Shown: one piece after another, positions 17,307-27,203 of the stretch
How the letters are laid out: each line of letters begins with the position of its first letter
Numbering within the stretch: position 1 is the stretch's first letter
Source: Streptomyces sp. CC208A
GTDB taxonomy: Bacteria > Actinomycetota > Actinomycetes > Streptomycetales > Streptomycetaceae
NCBI RefSeq assembly: GCF_030010625.1
Contig: NZ_JASCXN010000001.1
Coordinates: forward strand, 124,001-188,000
Reading direction: 5' to 3'
Length of the DNA stretch: 64,000 nt
Position numbers and translations under genes: made by a program
Notes under the pieces: generated by a model
Database searches by the model: none
What the model was told of the DNA's origin: nothing
Seen by the model: the letters and a program-made list of their open reading frames with translations, nothing else

Positions 17307-20300
17307 GGGTCGCCGCCTCCATCATCTTCTCGGTGGTCTCCTGCTCGGAGAGACCGGCGAGCTCAGCGGCGTCCTTGGCGGCGAGCACGGCCTTGTACGT
17401 AGTCGGGATGATCTTGCTGAAGCGGCTCGCCGCCGCGTCCCAGTCGGCCAGGAGCTTCTCGGCCACGGTGGAGCCGGTCTCCTCCTGGTGGCGGCGCACG
17501 ACGTCGTGCAGCCACGCCTTGTCGGTCTCCGACAGGGTCTCGATCGCCCCGTGGTTGCCGGAGTTGACGTTGCTCCGGTCGAGGTCGATCACGTAGGCGA
17601 CGCCGCCGGACATGCCGGCCGCGAAGTTGCGGCCGGTCTCGCCGAGCACGACCGCCGTGCCGCCGGTCATGTACTCGCAGCCGTGGTCGCCCACGCCCTC
17701 GGAGACGACGAGCGCGCCGGAGTTGCGGACGCAGAAGCGCTCGCCGGTGCGGCCGCGCAGGAACAGCTCGCCGCCGGTGGCACCGTACGCGATGGTGTTG
17801 CCCGCGATGGTGGAGTACTCGGCCAGGTGGTCGGCGCCCCGGTCGGGGCGGACGATCACGCGGCCGCCGGAGAGGCCCTTGCCGACGAAGTCGTTGGCGT
17901 CGCCCTCCAGTCGGAGGGTGACACCGGCCGGCAGGAAGGCGCCGAAGGACTGGCCGGCGGAGCCGGTGAAGGTGAGGTCGATGGTGTCGGCCGGGAGTCC
18001 CGCGCCGCCGAACTTCTTCGTCACCTCGTGGCCGAGCATGGTGCCGACCGTGCGGTTGATGTTGCGGATCGGGACCTGGGCGCGGACCGGCTGGGCCTCC
18101 TCCGCGGAGGCGGCGCCCAGCGCCTCTGCGGCGAGCTGGATCAGCTCGTTGTCGAGCGCCTTCTCCAGGCCGTGGTCCTGCTCGACCAGGGCGTGGCGGA
18201 CCGCGCCCTCGGGCAGCTCGGGCACGTGGAAGAGGGGCTCCAGGTCCAGGCCCTGCGCCTTCCAGTGGGAGACGGCGCGGCTGGTGTCGAGGAGCTCGGC
18301 GTGGCCGACGGCCTCCTCCAGGGTGCGGAAGCCCAGTTCGGCGAGGAGCTCGCGGACCTCTTCGGCGATGAACTCGAAGAAGTTGACGATGTACTCGGCC
18401 TTGCCGGAGAAGCGGTCGCGGAGGACCGGGTTCTGGGTGGCGATGCCGACCGGGCAGGTGTCGAGGTGGCAGACGCGCATCATGACGCAGCCGGAGACGA
18501 CGAGCGGCGCGGTGGCGAAGCCGAACTCCTCGGCGCCGAGGAGCGCGGCGATGACGACGTCGCGGCCGGTCTTCAGCTGGCCGTCGGTCTGGACGACGAT
18601 CCGGTCGCGCAGGCCGTTGAGGAGCAGGGTCTGCTGGGTCTCGGCGAGGCCGAGCTCCCAGGGGCCGCCCGCGTGCTTCAGCGAGGTCAGCGGGGAGGCG
18701 CCGGTGCCGCCGTCGTGGCCGGAGATGAGGACGACGTCCGCGTGGGCCTTCGACACGCCGGCCGCGACCGTTCCGACGCCGACCTCGGAGACCAGCTTCA
18801 CGTGGATGCGGGCCTGCGGGTTGGCGTTCTTGAGGTCGTGGATCAGCTGGGCCAGGTCCTCGATGGAGTAGATGTCGTGGTGCGGCGGCGGCGAGATGAG
18901 GCCGACGCCGGGCGTCGAGTGACGCGTCTTGGCGACCCACGGGTAGACCTTGTGGCCGGGCAGCTGGCCGCCCTCGCCGGGCTTGGCGCCCTGGGCCATC
19001 TTGATCTGGATGTCGTCGGCGTTGACCAGGTACTCGGAGGTGACGCCGAAGCGCCCGGAGGCGACCTGCTTGATCGCGGAGCGGCGCGCCGGGTCGTACA
19101 GGCGGTCCGGGTCCTCGCCGCCCTCACCGGTGTTCGACTTGCCGCCGAGCCGGTTCATGGCGATGGCGAGGGTCTCGTGCGCCTCCTGGGAGATGGAGCC
19201 GTACGACATGGCGCCGGTGGAGAAGCGCTTGACGATCTCGGAGACCGGCTCGACCTCGTCGAGGGGGATCGACGGGCGGTCGGAGGAGAAGCCGAACAGG
19301 CCGCGGAGCGTCATCAGGCGCTCGGACTGCTCGTTCACCCGGTCCGTGTACTTCTTGAAGATGTCGTACCGCTTGTTCCGCGTGGCGTGCTGGAGGCGGA
19401 AGACGGTCTCCGGGTCGAAGAGGTGCGGCTCGCCCTCGCGGCGCCACTGGTACTCGCCGCCGATCTCCAGGGCGCGGTGCGCGGAGGCGATGCCGGTGGC
19501 CGGGTACGCCTTGGCGTGGCGGGCGGCGACCTCCTGGGCGACGACGTCGAGGCCGGCGCCGCCGATCTTGGTGGCGGTGCCGTTGAAGTACCGGGCGACG
19601 AACTCCTCGTCGAGGCCGACGGCTTCGAAGACCTGGGCGCCGCGGTAGGAGGCGACGGTGGAGATGCCCATCTTGGACATGACCTTGAGGACGCCCTTGC
19701 CGAGGGCGTAGATCAGGTTGCGGATGGCCTGCTCGGGCTCGATGCCGTTCAGGAAGGTGCCGGCGCGGAGCAGGTCCTCGACGGACTCCATGGCGAGGTA
19801 CGGGTTGACCGCCGCGGCGCCGTAGCCGATGAGCAGGGCGACGTGATGGACCTCGCGGACGTCACCGGCCTCGACCAGGAGGCCCACCTTGGTGCGCTGC
19901 TTGGTGCGGATGAGGTGGTGGTGGACGGCGGCGGTGAGCAGCAGCGAGGGGATCGGCGCGTGCTCGGCGTCGGAGTGCCGGTCGGAGAGGACGATCAGGC
20001 GGGCGCCGCCCTCGATCGCCGCGTCGGCCTCGGCGCAGATGGCGTCGATGCGGGCGGCGAGGGCCTCGCCTCCGCCGGAGACCCGGTAGAGACCGGAGAG
20101 GGTGACGGCCTTCATGCCGGGCATGTCGCCGTCGTGGTTGATGTGGATGAGCTTGGCCAGCTCGTCGTTGTCGATCACCGGGAAGGGCAGGGTGACCGAG
20201 CGGCAGGAGGCCGCGGTCGGGTCGAGCAGGTTGCCCTGGGGGCCGAGGGAGGAGCGCAGGCTGGTGACGAGCTCTTCCCGGATGGCGTCCAGCGGCGGGT

Positions 20301-21876
20301 TGGTGACCTGCGCGAACAGCTGGGTGAAGTAGTCGAAGAGGAGCCGGGGGCGCTCGGAGAGGGCGGCGATCGGCGAGTCGGTGCCCATGGAGCCGATCGG
20401 CTCGGCGCCGGTGCGGGCCATCGGGGCGAGGATGACGCGGAGTTCTTCCTCGGTGTAGCCGAAGGTCTGCTGGCGGCGGGTGACCGAGGCGTGGGTGTGC
20501 ACGATGTGCTCGCGCTCGGGGAGGTCGGAGAGCTCGATCTCGCCGGTCTCCAGCCACTCCGCGTACGGCTGCTCGGCGGCGAGGCCGGCCTTGATCTCGT
20601 CGTCCTCGATGATGCGGTGCTCGGCGGTGTCGACGAGGAACATCTTGCCGGGCTGGAGGCGGCCCTTGCGGACGACCTTGGCGGGGTCGATGTCGAGGAC
20701 GCCGACCTCGGAGGAGAGGACGACGAGGCCGTCGTCGGTGACCCAGTAGCGGCCGGGGCGCAGGCCGTTGCGGTCGAGGACCGCGCCGACCTGGACGCCG
20801 TCGGTGAAGGTGACGCAGGCGGGGCCGTCCCAGGGCTCCATCATCGTGGAGTGGTACTGGTAGAAGGCGTGCCGCGCGGGGTCCATGGAGTCGTGGTTCT
20901 CCCACGCCTCGGGGACCATCATCAGGACGGCGTGCGGCAGCGAGCGGCCGCCGAGGTGCAGGAGCTCCAGGACCTCGTCGAAGGAGGCGGTGTCGGAGGC
21001 GTCCGGGGTGCAGATCGGGAAGATCCGGTCCAGGCCCTTGCCGTCCCGGCTCTCGCCGAAGACGTCGGTGGCGAGCTGGGCCTCGCGGGCGGTCATCCAG
21101 TTGCGGTTGCCCTTGACCGTGTTGATCTCGCCGTTGTGGGCGACGAAGCGGTACGGGTGGGCGAGCGGCCAGCTCGGGAAGGTGTTGGTGGAGAACCGGG
21201 AGTGGACGAGGGCGACGGCCGAGGCCAGGCGCCGGTCCGACAGGTCCGGGAAGAAGGGCTCCAGCTGCCCGGTGGTCAGCATCCCCTTGTAGACGATGGT
21301 GCGGGCGGAGAGCGACGGGAAGTACGTGGCCGCCTCGCGCTCGGCGCGCTTGCGCAGCACGAACGCCTTGCGGTCGAGCGCGATGCCGGTGGACCCGCCC
21401 TCGGTGTCCGCCACGAAGAGCTGGCGGAAGACCGGCATGGTGGAGCGGGCGGTGGCGCCGAGCAGCTCGGGGGCGACGGGGACCTCGCGCCAGCCGAGGA
21501 CGGTGAGGCCCTCGTCGGCGGCGATGGCCTCGATCGCGGCGGCGGTCTCGTCGGCGGTGTCCACCGGCAGGAAGGCGGTGCCCACGGCGTACGCGCCGGC
21601 CTCGGGCAGAGCGAAGCCGGTGACCTCGCGGAAGAAGGCGTCCGGGACCTGGAGCAGGATGCCGGCGCCGTCGCCGGAGTCCGGCTCGGAGCCGGTGGCG
21701 CCGCGGTGTTCGAGATTGCGCAGTACGGTCAGCGCCTGCTCGACCAGCTCGTGGCCGGCCACACCGGTGAGGGTGGCCACGAACCCGACGCCACAGGCGT
21801 CGTGCTCGTTACGGGGGTCGTACATGCCCTGGGGGGCGGGGCGACCGTCCATGGGCGACCAGGCGTCGGAACGCAT
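17299..21876 (-). CDS. gltB: Glutamate synthase large subunit
   Basis: A 1525-residue alpha subunit that moves the glutamine amide nitrogen to 2-oxoglutarate. The N-terminal amidotransferase nucleophile is Cys28 in EHDACGVGF, reached after a short propeptide. A central domain, an FMN-binding synthase domain ([13 protein letters not shown] near residue 975, then [12 protein letters not shown]), and the 3Fe-4S cysteines in [15 protein letters not shown] (about 1135) follow. The C-terminal beta-helix domain has repeated glycine turns. Length and order are normal. It is followed by gltD with an 8-base overlap. A long untranslated upstream region and a possible GlnR site lie before it. Confidence 0.97.
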   Translation of the reverse strand: MRSDAWSPMDGRPAPQGMYDPRNEHDACGVGFVATLTGVAGHELVEQALTVLRNLEHRGATGSEPDSGDGAGILLQVPDAFFREVTGFALPEAGAYAVGTAFLPVDTADETAAAIEAIAADEGLTVLGWREVPVAPELLGATARSTMPVFRQLFVADTEGGSTGIALDRKAFVLRKRAEREAATYFPSLSARTIVYKGMLTTGQLEPFFPDLSDRRLASAVALVHSRFSTNTFPSWPLAHPYRFVAHNGEINTVKGNRNWMTAREAQLATDVFGESRDGKGLDRIFPICTPDASDTASFDEVLELLHLGGRSLPHAVLMMVPEAWENHDSMDPARHAFYQYHSTMMEPWDGPACVTFTDGVQVGAVLDRNGLRPGRYWVTDDGLVVLSSEVGVLDIDPAKVVRKGRLQPGKMFLVDTAEHRIIEDDEIKAGLAAEQPYAEWLETGEIELSDLPEREHIVHTHASVTRRQQTFGYTEEELRVILAPMARTGAEPIGSMGTDSPIAALSERPRLLFDYFTQLFAQVTNPPLDAIREELVTSLRSSLGPQGNLLDPTAASCRSVTLPFPVIDNDELAKLIHINHDGDMPGMKAVTLSGLYRVSGGGEALAARIDAICAEADAAIEGGARLIVLSDRHSDAEHAPIPSLLLTAAVHHHLIRTKQRTKVGLLVEAGDVREVHHVALLIGYGAAAVNPYLAMESVEDLLRAGTFLNGIEPEQAIRNLIYALGKGVLKVMSKMGISTVASYRGAQVFEAVGLDEEFVARYFNGTATKIGGAGLDVVAQEVAARHAKAYPATGIASAHRALEIGGEYQWRREGEPHLFDPETVFRLQHATRNKRYDIFKKYTDRVNEQSERLMTLRGLFGFSSDRPSIPLDEVEPVSEIVKRFSTGAMSYGSISQEAHETLAIAMNRLGGKSNTGEGGEDPDRLYDPARRSAIKQVASGRFGVTSEYLVNADDIQIKMAQGAKPGEGGQLPGHKVYPWVAKTRHSTPGVGLISPPPHHDIYSIEDLAQLIHDLKNANPQARIHVKLVSEVGVGTVAAGVSKAHADVVLISGHDGGTGASPLTSLKHAGGPWELGLAETQQTLLLNGLRDRIVVQTDGQLKTGRDVVIAALLGAEEFGFATAPLVVSGCVMMRVCHLDTCPVGIATQNPVLRDRFSGKAEYIVNFFEFIAEEVRELLAELGFRTLEEAVGHAELLDTSRAVSHWKAQGLDLEPLFHVPELPEGAVRHALVEQDHGLEKALDNELIQLAAEALGAASAEEAQPVRAQVPIRNINRTVGTMLGHEVTKKFGGAGLPADTIDLTFTGSAGQSFGAFLPAGVTLRLEGDANDFVGKGLSGGRVIVRPDRGADHLAEYSTIAGNTIAYGATGGELFLRGRTGERFCVRNSGALVVSEGVGDHGCEYMTGGTAVVLGETGRNFAAGMSGGVAYVIDLDRSNVNSGNHGAIETLSETDKAWLHDVVRRHQEETGSTVAEKLLADWDAAASRFSKIIPTTYKAVLAAKDAAELAGLSEQETTEKMMEAATHG

Positions 21877-21939
21877 CGGCTCTCCCGTCGTCGTCGTGGC
21901 ATATAGAGCAGCCGAGGGACGACGTTGGCCCTCCGCGAA

Positions 21940-21955
21940 AGTTCGTGCAGGTTAC
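21940..21955 (-). promoter_or_regulatory. Possible GlnR box upstream of gltB
   Basis: On the minus strand the sequence reads GTAAC-CTGCAC-GAACT, 64-79 bases before the gltB start. It fits the streptomycete GlnR half pattern gTnAc-n6-GaAAc with two mismatches in the second half. Nitrogen control of gltBD through GlnR is reasonable but unproven, and the match is partial. Confidence 0.35.
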
Positions 21956-22002
21956 ATGATGACGGGCTTCTCGCCTAGCGGATAGCTCGTTCCAGCATGC
22001 GG

Positions 22003-22028
22003 ACACCTCCGACACGGAGTGGAGGTGT
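22003..22028. promoter_or_regulatory. Inverted repeat upstream of gltB
   Basis: ACACCTCC and GGAGGTGT form a perfect 8-bp inverted repeat around a 10-base spacer, about 130-150 bases before the gltB start. It could be an operator or a leader hairpin. No T-run follows on either strand, so a terminator is unlikely. Confidence 0.35.
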
Positions 22029-22293
22029 GCGTTCACCTGTTTTCTCGGGATGCGGGGGCGGTGACCACACCGTGACCGCCTCGCAGGGGACGGGACCGCA
22101 CCGGTCCGTCCGGGGAGGGCTTCATTGCCCCGTGACGCTCCTGCCTCATTCCCTGGGGTCACGGGTTCGAAACCGCTGGGTAACCGGCTAGATATGTGGC
22201 GTCGTGCATAGTGTCTCACCGCCGCAGGGGTTCCGACCAGGGATATTCGTCACAGCGAGAATGCGGCTTCTGCGGCGAAAAGTCACCCCGAAA

Positions 22294-22328
22294 AGCCAGA
22301 AAGGTCCCTTGCGGGGACCTCTCGGGCT
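22294..22328 (-). terminator. Terminator of the VIT-family gene
   Basis: A 15-bp stem with two mismatches (AGCCAGAAAGGTCCC against GGGACCTCTCGGGCT) and a 5-base loop. Read on the minus strand it is followed by TTTTC, so it looks like a rho-independent terminator, 72 bases past the stop. Confidence 0.75.
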
Positions 22329-22399
22329 TCTGCGGTGGTACGGATTCCGTTCCGACGGTTACGCGGGAGCGGCAGGCCCCGGACTCCGCCGGGGCGCGG

Positions 22400-23128
22400 C
22401 TAGAGCGCGGCGCCGAAGGCCATGCCGAGCCCGTACGTGAGGGCCGCCGCGGCACCGCCGAGCACCAGCTGGCGCAGGCCGCTGAACCACCAGCTGCGGG
22501 CGGTGACCCGGGCGACGAGCGCGCCACAGGCGAAGAGGCCGAGGAGCGCGAGGAGCACGGCCGGCCAGAGCGCGGTGGCGCCGAGCAGGTACGGCAGCAC
22601 GGGCAGCAGCGCGCCGAGCGCGAAGGAGCCGAAGGACGAGACGGCGGCGACGGTCGGCGACGGCAGGTCGTCGGGGTCGATGCCCAACTCCTCGCGGGCG
22701 TGGATCTCCAGCGCCTGCTCGGGGTCCTTCGACAGCTGCATGGCGACCTCGCGGGCGAGGGCGGGCTCGACGCCGCGGGAGACGTAGAGGGCGGCCAGCT
22801 CCTCCATCTCGTCGACCGGATGCTTGCGCAACTGGCGCCGCTCCACGTCCAGTTCGGCCTGGACGAGCTCGCGCTGCGAGGCGACGGAGGTGTACTCGCC
22901 GGCGGCCATGGAGAAGGCTCCGGCCGCGAGTCCGGCGAGCCCCGCGATGACGATGGTCCGCGAGGAGACCGCACCGCCCGCGACACCGGTCATCAGGGCC
23001 AGGTTGGAGACGAGTCCGTCCATCGCGCCGAAGACCGCGGGCCGCAGCCAACCGCCGTTCACGTCACGGTGGGTGTGGTTGTCGCGGTGGGCCTCGTGCA
23101 GTGGCGCCTGAGCTTCGATGATGGACAT
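22400..23128 (-). CDS. VIT1/CCC1-family iron/manganese transporter
   Basis: A 242-residue membrane protein. After a His-rich N-terminus (EAHRDNHTHRDV) come five likely membrane segments: FGAMDGLVSNLALMTGVAG, the GLAAGAFSMAAGEYTSVAS segment, and three near the C-terminus from residue 155. A helical domain rich in Glu sits between segments two and three (EMEELAALYVSRGVE, LEIHAREELGI), as in CCC1/VIT1 proteins, where it binds metal. In plants and yeast these move Fe2+ or Mn2+ into vacuoles; bacterial members are taken to export these metals. Upstream is an inverted repeat that may bind a metal-responsive regulator. Confidence 0.88.
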   Translation of the reverse strand: MSIIEAQAPLHEAHRDNHTHRDVNGGWLRPAVFGAMDGLVSNLALMTGVAGGAVSSRTIVIAGLAGLAAGAFSMAAGEYTSVASQRELVQAELDVERRQLRKHPVDEMEELAALYVSRGVEPALAREVAMQLSKDPEQALEIHAREELGIDPDDLPSPTVAAVSSFGSFALGALLPVLPYLLGATALWPAVLLALLGLFACGALVARVTARSWWFSGLRQLVLGGAAAALTYGLGMAFGAAL

Positions 23129-23230
23129 GCCTCTCCCCTCGTTCCGGCGGGCCGGGTCGCACCCGCCGCCCCCAACACCCTCGAAAATACGCCCGATGTA
23201 AGGGGCTCGCCAGCAAGGCAGGCCGTACTT

Positions 23231-23248
23231 ACTAAGGTGCGCCTCAGT
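23231..23248. promoter_or_regulatory. Inverted repeat upstream of the VIT-family gene
   Basis: ACTAAGG-TGCG-CCTCAGT is a 7-bp inverted repeat with one mismatch, about 105 bases before the VIT-family start. The minus strand TGAGGCGCACCTTA resembles the right part of the DtxR/DmdR iron box (TTAGGCTCACCTAA). A 7-base direct repeat ACTTACT flanks it at 23227 and 23257. Iron control is plausible for an iron transporter, but the match is weak. Confidence 0.35.
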
Positions 23249-23272
23249 GTGGGGACACTTACTTGACGCACC

Positions 23273-23296
23273 GTCAGCACCCTTCGCCCTGCTGAC
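23273..23296. promoter_or_regulatory. Inverted repeat between VIT and ribokinase genes
   Basis: GTCAGCA and TGCTGAC are a perfect 7-bp inverted repeat with a 10-base spacer, about 130 bases before the ribokinase start. TTGACG at 23263-23268 just upstream on the plus strand resembles a -35 element, so the repeat would overlap that promoter. Confidence 0.35.
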
Positions 23297-23426
23297 AGAC
23301 GGGTGAGGGAAGCGCCCCGCCGGTGGGTCACCAGCGGCTCGCGGCCTCGCGGCCGTCCTTCGACCGCGTAGGCTTCGACGCCCGCGCCGATCTCACCGAT
23401 CCGACCCACCTGGAGGCGGTACGCCC

Positions 23427-24350
23427 ATGACCGGCATCGTGGTGCTCGGGAGCACCAACATGGACCTCGTGGCCTACGTGGAGCGGGCCCCCGCGCGCGG
23501 CGAGACCGTCACCGGCCGCTCCTTCCGCACGATCCCCGGCGGCAAGGGCGCCAACCAGGCGGTCGCCGCCGCGCGGGCGGGCGGCCGGGTCGCCATGATC
23601 GGCGCGGTCGGCTCCGACGACTTCGGCCCGCGGCTCCGCACCGTCCTGGAGGACTGCGGCGTCGGCACCGACCTGCTCCGCACCGTCGAGGGTCCCTCCG
23701 GCACGGCGCACATCGTCGTCGACGACGAGGGCGGCAACGCGATCGTCGTCGTCCCCGGCGCCAACGCCGCCGTCACCTCCCTCGGCCACGGCGACGAGGC
23801 CCTGATCGCCGCCGCCGACCTGCTTCTCCTCCAGCTCGAACTCCCCCTCTCCGTCGTCACCGAGGGCGCCGTCCACGCCCGCCGGCGCGGGGTGCGCACG
23901 GTCCTCACCCCGGCCCCCGCCCGACAACTGCCGCCCGAGCTCCTCGACGCCACCGACCTGCTGGTGCCCAACGAGCACGAGGCCGCCGCGCTCACCGGCC
24001 GCGCCGATCCGCGCGCCGCCGCGCTCGCCCTCCTCGACTCCGTCCCCGAGGTGGTCGTCACCCTCGGCGCGGCCGGCTGCCTCTACGCGGCCCGCGGCGC
24101 GGAACCCCTCACCGTGCCCGCCCCGCGGGTGCGGGCCGTCGACACCACCGCGGCCGGCGACACCTTCGCCGGCGCGCTCGCGGTCGCCGTCGGCGAGGGC
24201 CGCCCCATGCCGGAGGCCCTGGCCTGGGCGGGCACGGCCGCAGCGCTCTCCGTCCGCCGCGAGGGCGCCTCGACCTCGATGCCGTACCGCACCGAGATCG
24301 ATACGGCCTTCGGCGCCGAGGCCGACCGGGCCGCGTCGGCCGGCTCGTAA
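23427..24350 (+). CDS. rbsK: Ribokinase (PfkB family)
   Basis: A 307-residue sugar kinase. The N-terminus VVLGSTNMDLVAYVERAP and the first PfkB signature GGKGANQAVAAARAGG (about residue 40) are ribokinase-like. The second signature VDTTAAGDTFAGALAVA near residue 240 holds the catalytic Asp and anion hole, with TTAAGD in place of the usual TTGAGD. It should phosphorylate ribose or a related sugar at C5. No ribose transporter or LacI regulator is adjacent, so it is a single-gene unit ending in a strong shared terminator; another pentose or nucleoside substrate is possible. Confidence 0.85.
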   Translation: MTGIVVLGSTNMDLVAYVERAPARGETVTGRSFRTIPGGKGANQAVAAARAGGRVAMIGAVGSDDFGPRLRTVLEDCGVGTDLLRTVEGPSGTAHIVVDDEGGNAIVVVPGANAAVTSLGHGDEALIAAADLLLLQLELPLSVVTEGAVHARRRGVRTVLTPAPARQLPPELLDATDLLVPNEHEAAALTGRADPRAAALALLDSVPEVVVTLGAAGCLYAARGAEPLTVPAPRVRAVDTTAAGDTFAGALAVAVGEGRPMPEALAWAGTAAALSVRREGASTSMPYRTEIDTAFGAEADRAASAGS

Positions 24351-24364
24351 CCGGGCACGCGAAA

Positions 24365-24397
24365 GGGCCGCCGGGACCCTCTCGGTCCCGGCGGCCC
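24365..24397. terminator. Bidirectional terminator between rbsK and lgt
   Basis: A perfect 14-bp stem, GGGCCGCCGGGACC with its complement, around a 5-base loop. It is centred between the convergent ends of the ribokinase and lgt genes. Confidence 0.88.
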
Positions 24398-24416
24398 TCG
24401 TGTCCGTGCTGCGGGG

Positions 24417-25400
24417 TCAGCCCTTGGCGGCCGACCCGGCACCGTTCCCGGCGCCGTTCTCCACGTCGTCGGCGTCCCCTGAGTCGTCGGTGGGCTTCTC
24501 GAAGTCCACCGGCTTCCCGGAGTCCGCGTCCTCGTTCCCGGCGGACTCCTCTGCGGACTCCTCGGTGGTCTTCTCCGCCTTCTTCCGGGCGCGCGGCTCC
24601 ACGATCTCCTCGCGGCCCGGGCGGACCCGTGCCGAGACGACCATGTAGACCACGGCGAGCAGGAAGACGACGATCGCGGTCCACACGTTGAGGCGCAGGC
24701 CCAGGATGTGGTGGGCCTCGTCGACGCGCATGTACTCGATCCAGCCGCGGCCCGCGCAGTAGGCGGCCACGTACAGGGCGAAGGCGCGGCCGTGGCCGAG
24801 CTGGAAGCGGCGGTCGGCCCAGATGACGAGGAGGGCGACGCCGATGCACCACAGCGACTCGTAGAGGAAGGTCGGGTGGTAGAGGCCGGCCTCGCGGTTG
24901 GCGCTCTCGGTGATCTTCAGCGCCCACGGGAGGTCGGTCGGCCTGCCGTACAGCTCCTGGTTGAACCAGTTGCCCCAGCGGCCGATGGCCTGGGCGAGGG
25001 CGATGCCGGGGGCGATGGCGTCCGCGTACGCGGGGAGCGGGATGCCCCGGCGGCGGCAGCCGATCCAGGCGCCGACGGCACCGAAGGCGATGGCGCCCCA
25101 GATGCCGAGGCCGCCCTCCCAGATCTTGAACGCGTCGACCCAGTTCTCACCCTCGCTGAAGTACAGCTGGTAGTCGGTGATCACGTGGTAGAGGCGTCCG
25201 CCGACGAGGCCGAAGGGCACCGCCCAGACGGCGATGTCGGCGACGGTGCCGGCGGTGCCGCCGCGGGCGATCCAGCGCTTGTTGCCGAGCCAGACGGCGA
25301 CGAAGACACCGAGGATGATGCAGAAGGCATAGCCGCGCAGCGGGATCGGTCCGAGGTGGAGGACGCCGGTCGACGGGCTGGGAATGTAGGCAAGGTCCAT
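24417..25400 (-). CDS. lgt: Prolipoprotein diacylglyceryl transferase
   Basis: A 327-residue membrane enzyme that attaches diacylglycerol to the lipobox Cys of prolipoproteins. Seven membrane segments can be seen. The Lgt signature appears as AIGRWGNWFNQELYG near residue 155, and HPTFLYESLW near 190 carries conserved catalytic-side residues. After the last membrane helix a 75-residue, highly acidic and Lys-rich cytoplasmic tail (KKAEKTTEESAEESAG) extends the protein, as is common in streptomycetes. Its partner, lspA, is at the other end of the window. Confidence 0.95.
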   Translation of the reverse strand: MDLAYIPSPSTGVLHLGPIPLRGYAFCIILGVFVAVWLGNKRWIARGGTAGTVADIAVWAVPFGLVGGRLYHVITDYQLYFSEGENWVDAFKIWEGGLGIWGAIAFGAVGAWIGCRRRGIPLPAYADAIAPGIALAQAIGRWGNWFNQELYGRPTDLPWALKITESANREAGLYHPTFLYESLWCIGVALLVIWADRRFQLGHGRAFALYVAAYCAGRGWIEYMRVDEAHHILGLRLNVWTAIVVFLLAVVYMVVSARVRPGREEIVEPRARKKAEKTTEESAEESAGNEDADSGKPVDFEKPTDDSGDADDVENGAGNGAGSAAKG

Positions 25401-25488
25401 GGCAGGTCCGACGCTACCCTGCCGGACGGGCGGGACGGCAGCCCGCCCGGCAACTTCTGGATAACTGATCCCGCCGCGACCGGCCCGC

Positions 25489-26307
25489 TCAGGGGGCGGA
25501 GGGGGTGGCCGTGGCGGTCTTCTCGCCCTGGTTGGCCTCGGCGACCCACTTCTTCAGGTTCTCCGGCGAGATCTGTTCGCCGTCCTTGGTCGGGAAGATC
25601 GATTCTCCGTTGAGCAGGACGGAGGGGGTGCCGCGGAAGTTTCCGCTCCGGAAGGCCTCGTGCGACTTCTCGACCCAGCTGTCGTGCGTGCCGTCCTGGA
25701 CGCAGGAGCGGAACGACGGCGTGTCGAGGCCGGGGACCTTGGCGGCCAGCTCGATCAGTCTGGCGTTGTTCCCGAAGGCGTCGTCGGTCTCCTGCGGCTG
25801 GTTGGTGTAGAGCGTGTCGTGGTACGCGGTGAACTTGCCGGCGTCCTGGGCGCAGGCCGCCGCGTTCGCCGCGCGCAGCGAGCCGCTGCCGCCCATGTTG
25901 CCGTCGATGAGGGTGGCGAGGTGGTACTCGCTCTTGAGCGCGCCGGCCGCCTCCAGCTCGTGGATGGTGTCCCGCATGACGATCTCGAACTGGGCGCAGG
26001 CGGGGCAGCGGAAGTCCTCCCAGATCTGGAGGGTGGAGGGGGCGTCCGGCCTGCCGGTGGGGATGGCCGGCTTGTCGCCCTCGATCGCGCCGGTGGGGGC
26101 GACGACGGGCCCTGCCTTGCCGGAGTCGTCGTCCTTGCCGCTGTTGGCGGCGATCACGCCGACGACGGCGGCGAGGCCGAGGACACCGACCACCGCCGCC
26201 GTCACGATCAGGACCCGCCGCTGCTTCTCGCGGGCCTGCTCGCGCTCGCGCTGCTGCTGGAGGCGCTCCCGCGCGCTCCTGTTACTACCGTCACGGTTCT
26301 CGCTCAC
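25489..26307 (-). CDS. Membrane-anchored DsbA-like thioredoxin-fold protein
   Basis: About 272 residues from the GTG of VSENRDG; in-frame GTGs at 26313 and 26334 are alternatives, none with a clear ribosome site. The N-terminus is a charged helix rich in Arg, Gln and Glu (ARERLQQQREREQAREKQRR), then one membrane segment (VLIVTAAVVGVLGLAAVVGVI). The outside domain is a Thioredoxin_4/DsbA type with FRCPACAQF (CPAC active site) and a cis-Pro loop GTPSVLLNG. It probably oxidises or isomerises disulfides in exported proteins. It lies just downstream of trpA on the same strand, and has a paralogue at 55157. Confidence 0.85.
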   Translation of the reverse strand: MSENRDGSNRSARERLQQQREREQAREKQRRVLIVTAAVVGVLGLAAVVGVIAANSGKDDDSGKAGPVVAPTGAIEGDKPAIPTGRPDAPSTLQIWEDFRCPACAQFEIVMRDTIHELEAAGALKSEYHLATLIDGNMGGSGSLRAANAAACAQDAGKFTAYHDTLYTNQPQETDDAFGNNARLIELAAKVPGLDTPSFRSCVQDGTHDSWVEKSHEAFRSGNFRGTPSVLLNGESIFPTKDGEQISPENLKKWVAEANQGEKTATATPSAP

Positions 26308-26381
26308 GCTCACAGCAACGAACCGGGGAGGCACGTCCGCGCCGCCCCGGTCCGATATCCACCCGAACGGGCTACTCCCTG

Positions 26382-27203
26382 CTAGGAGGTGCGGCGCACG
26401 CCCTCGGCGAGTTCGGCCGCCAGTTCCTTTACGGCGGCGAGTCCGGCGGCCTCGTCGCCGTCGGCGTCGAGGATCCGCTGGACGAAGGCGGAGCCGACGA
26501 TGACGCCGTCGGCGAAGGCCGCGACCTCGCGGGCCTGGGCGGCGTTGGAGACGCCGAGACCGACGCAGACCGGGATCTTCGCGGTGACGCGGGTGCGGCG
26601 GACCAGGTCCGCTGCCTGCTCGCCGACGGACTCGCGGGTGCCGGTGACGCCCATGAGGGAGGCGGCGTAGACGAAGCCGGAACCGGCCGCGGTGATGGTG
26701 GCGAGCCGCTCGTCCTTGCTGCTGGGGGCGACGACGAAGACGGTGGCGAGGCCGTGCCGCTCCGCGTGCTCCCGCCAGGCCGCGGACTCCTGGACCGGCA
26801 GGTCGGGCAGGATGCAGCCCGCGCCGCCCGCCGCCGCGAGCTCCTCGGCGAAGCGCTCGACGCCGTACCGGTCGATCGGGTTCCAGTAGGTCATGACGAG
26901 GACCGGCTTGCCGGTGGCCTCGTGGGCCTCCTTCACCGTCCGCATGACGTCGGCGATCCGGACGCCGCCACGCAGGGCGATGTCGTCGGCGGTCTGGATG
27001 ACGGGGCCGTCCAGGACCGGGTCGCTGTGCGGGAGGCCGACCTCGACGACGTCGGCGCCGCCGTCGAAGGCCGCCTTGATCGCCTTGATGCCGCCGTCGA
27101 CGGTCGGGAAGCCGGCCGGGAGGTAGGCGATGAGCGCGGCCCGGTCCTCGGCCTTGGCGCGCTCCAGGGTGTCGGCGAGCAGCTGAATGTTGCCGGTGGT
27201 CAC
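26382..27203 (-). CDS. trpA: Tryptophan synthase alpha subunit
   Basis: A 273-residue TIM barrel that cleaves indole-3-glycerol phosphate to indole. The catalytic Glu sits in [10 protein letters not shown] ... [16 protein letters not shown] (residues 25-65) and the catalytic Asp in [10 protein letters not shown] near 130. Phosphate binding is at [12 protein letters not shown] near 210. The GTG start overlaps the trpB stop by four bases (GTGA). Confidence 0.95.
   Translation of the reverse strand: MTTGNIQLLADTLERAKAEDRAALIAYLPAGFPTVDGGIKAIKAAFDGGADVVEVGLPHSDPVLDGPVIQTADDIALRGGVRIADVMRTVKEAHEATGKPVLVMTYWNPIDRYGVERFAEELAAAGGAGCILPDLPVQESAAWREHAERHGLATVFVVAPSSKDERLATITAAGSGFVYAASLMGVTGTRESVGEQAADLVRRTRVTAKIPVCVGLGVSNAAQAREVAAFADGVIVGSAFVQRILDADGDEAAGLAAVKELAAELAEGVRRTS

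Larger units (their letters stand above)
21877..22399. other. Gene-free region between gltB and the VIT-family gene
   Basis: No convincing gene is seen in these 523 bases. They hold the gltB promoter region with a possible GlnR site (21940-21955), an 8-bp-stem hairpin (22003-22028), an inverted GGCGGTGA/TGACCGCC arrangement at 22057-22080, and the VIT-gene terminator (22294-22328). The part at 22081-22260 shows nothing I can name. Confidence 0.5.

Noticed and set aside
17278..21906. A plus-strand open frame of over 1500 codons opposite gltB
   Set aside because: It mirrors gltB codon for codon and has the same shadow composition. GltB is complete and beyond doubt.
22150..22192. GGGTTCGAAACC looks like a tRNA T-loop
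   Set aside because: The flanking bases do not form a five-pair T-stem and no anticodon arm or acceptor stem can be drawn.
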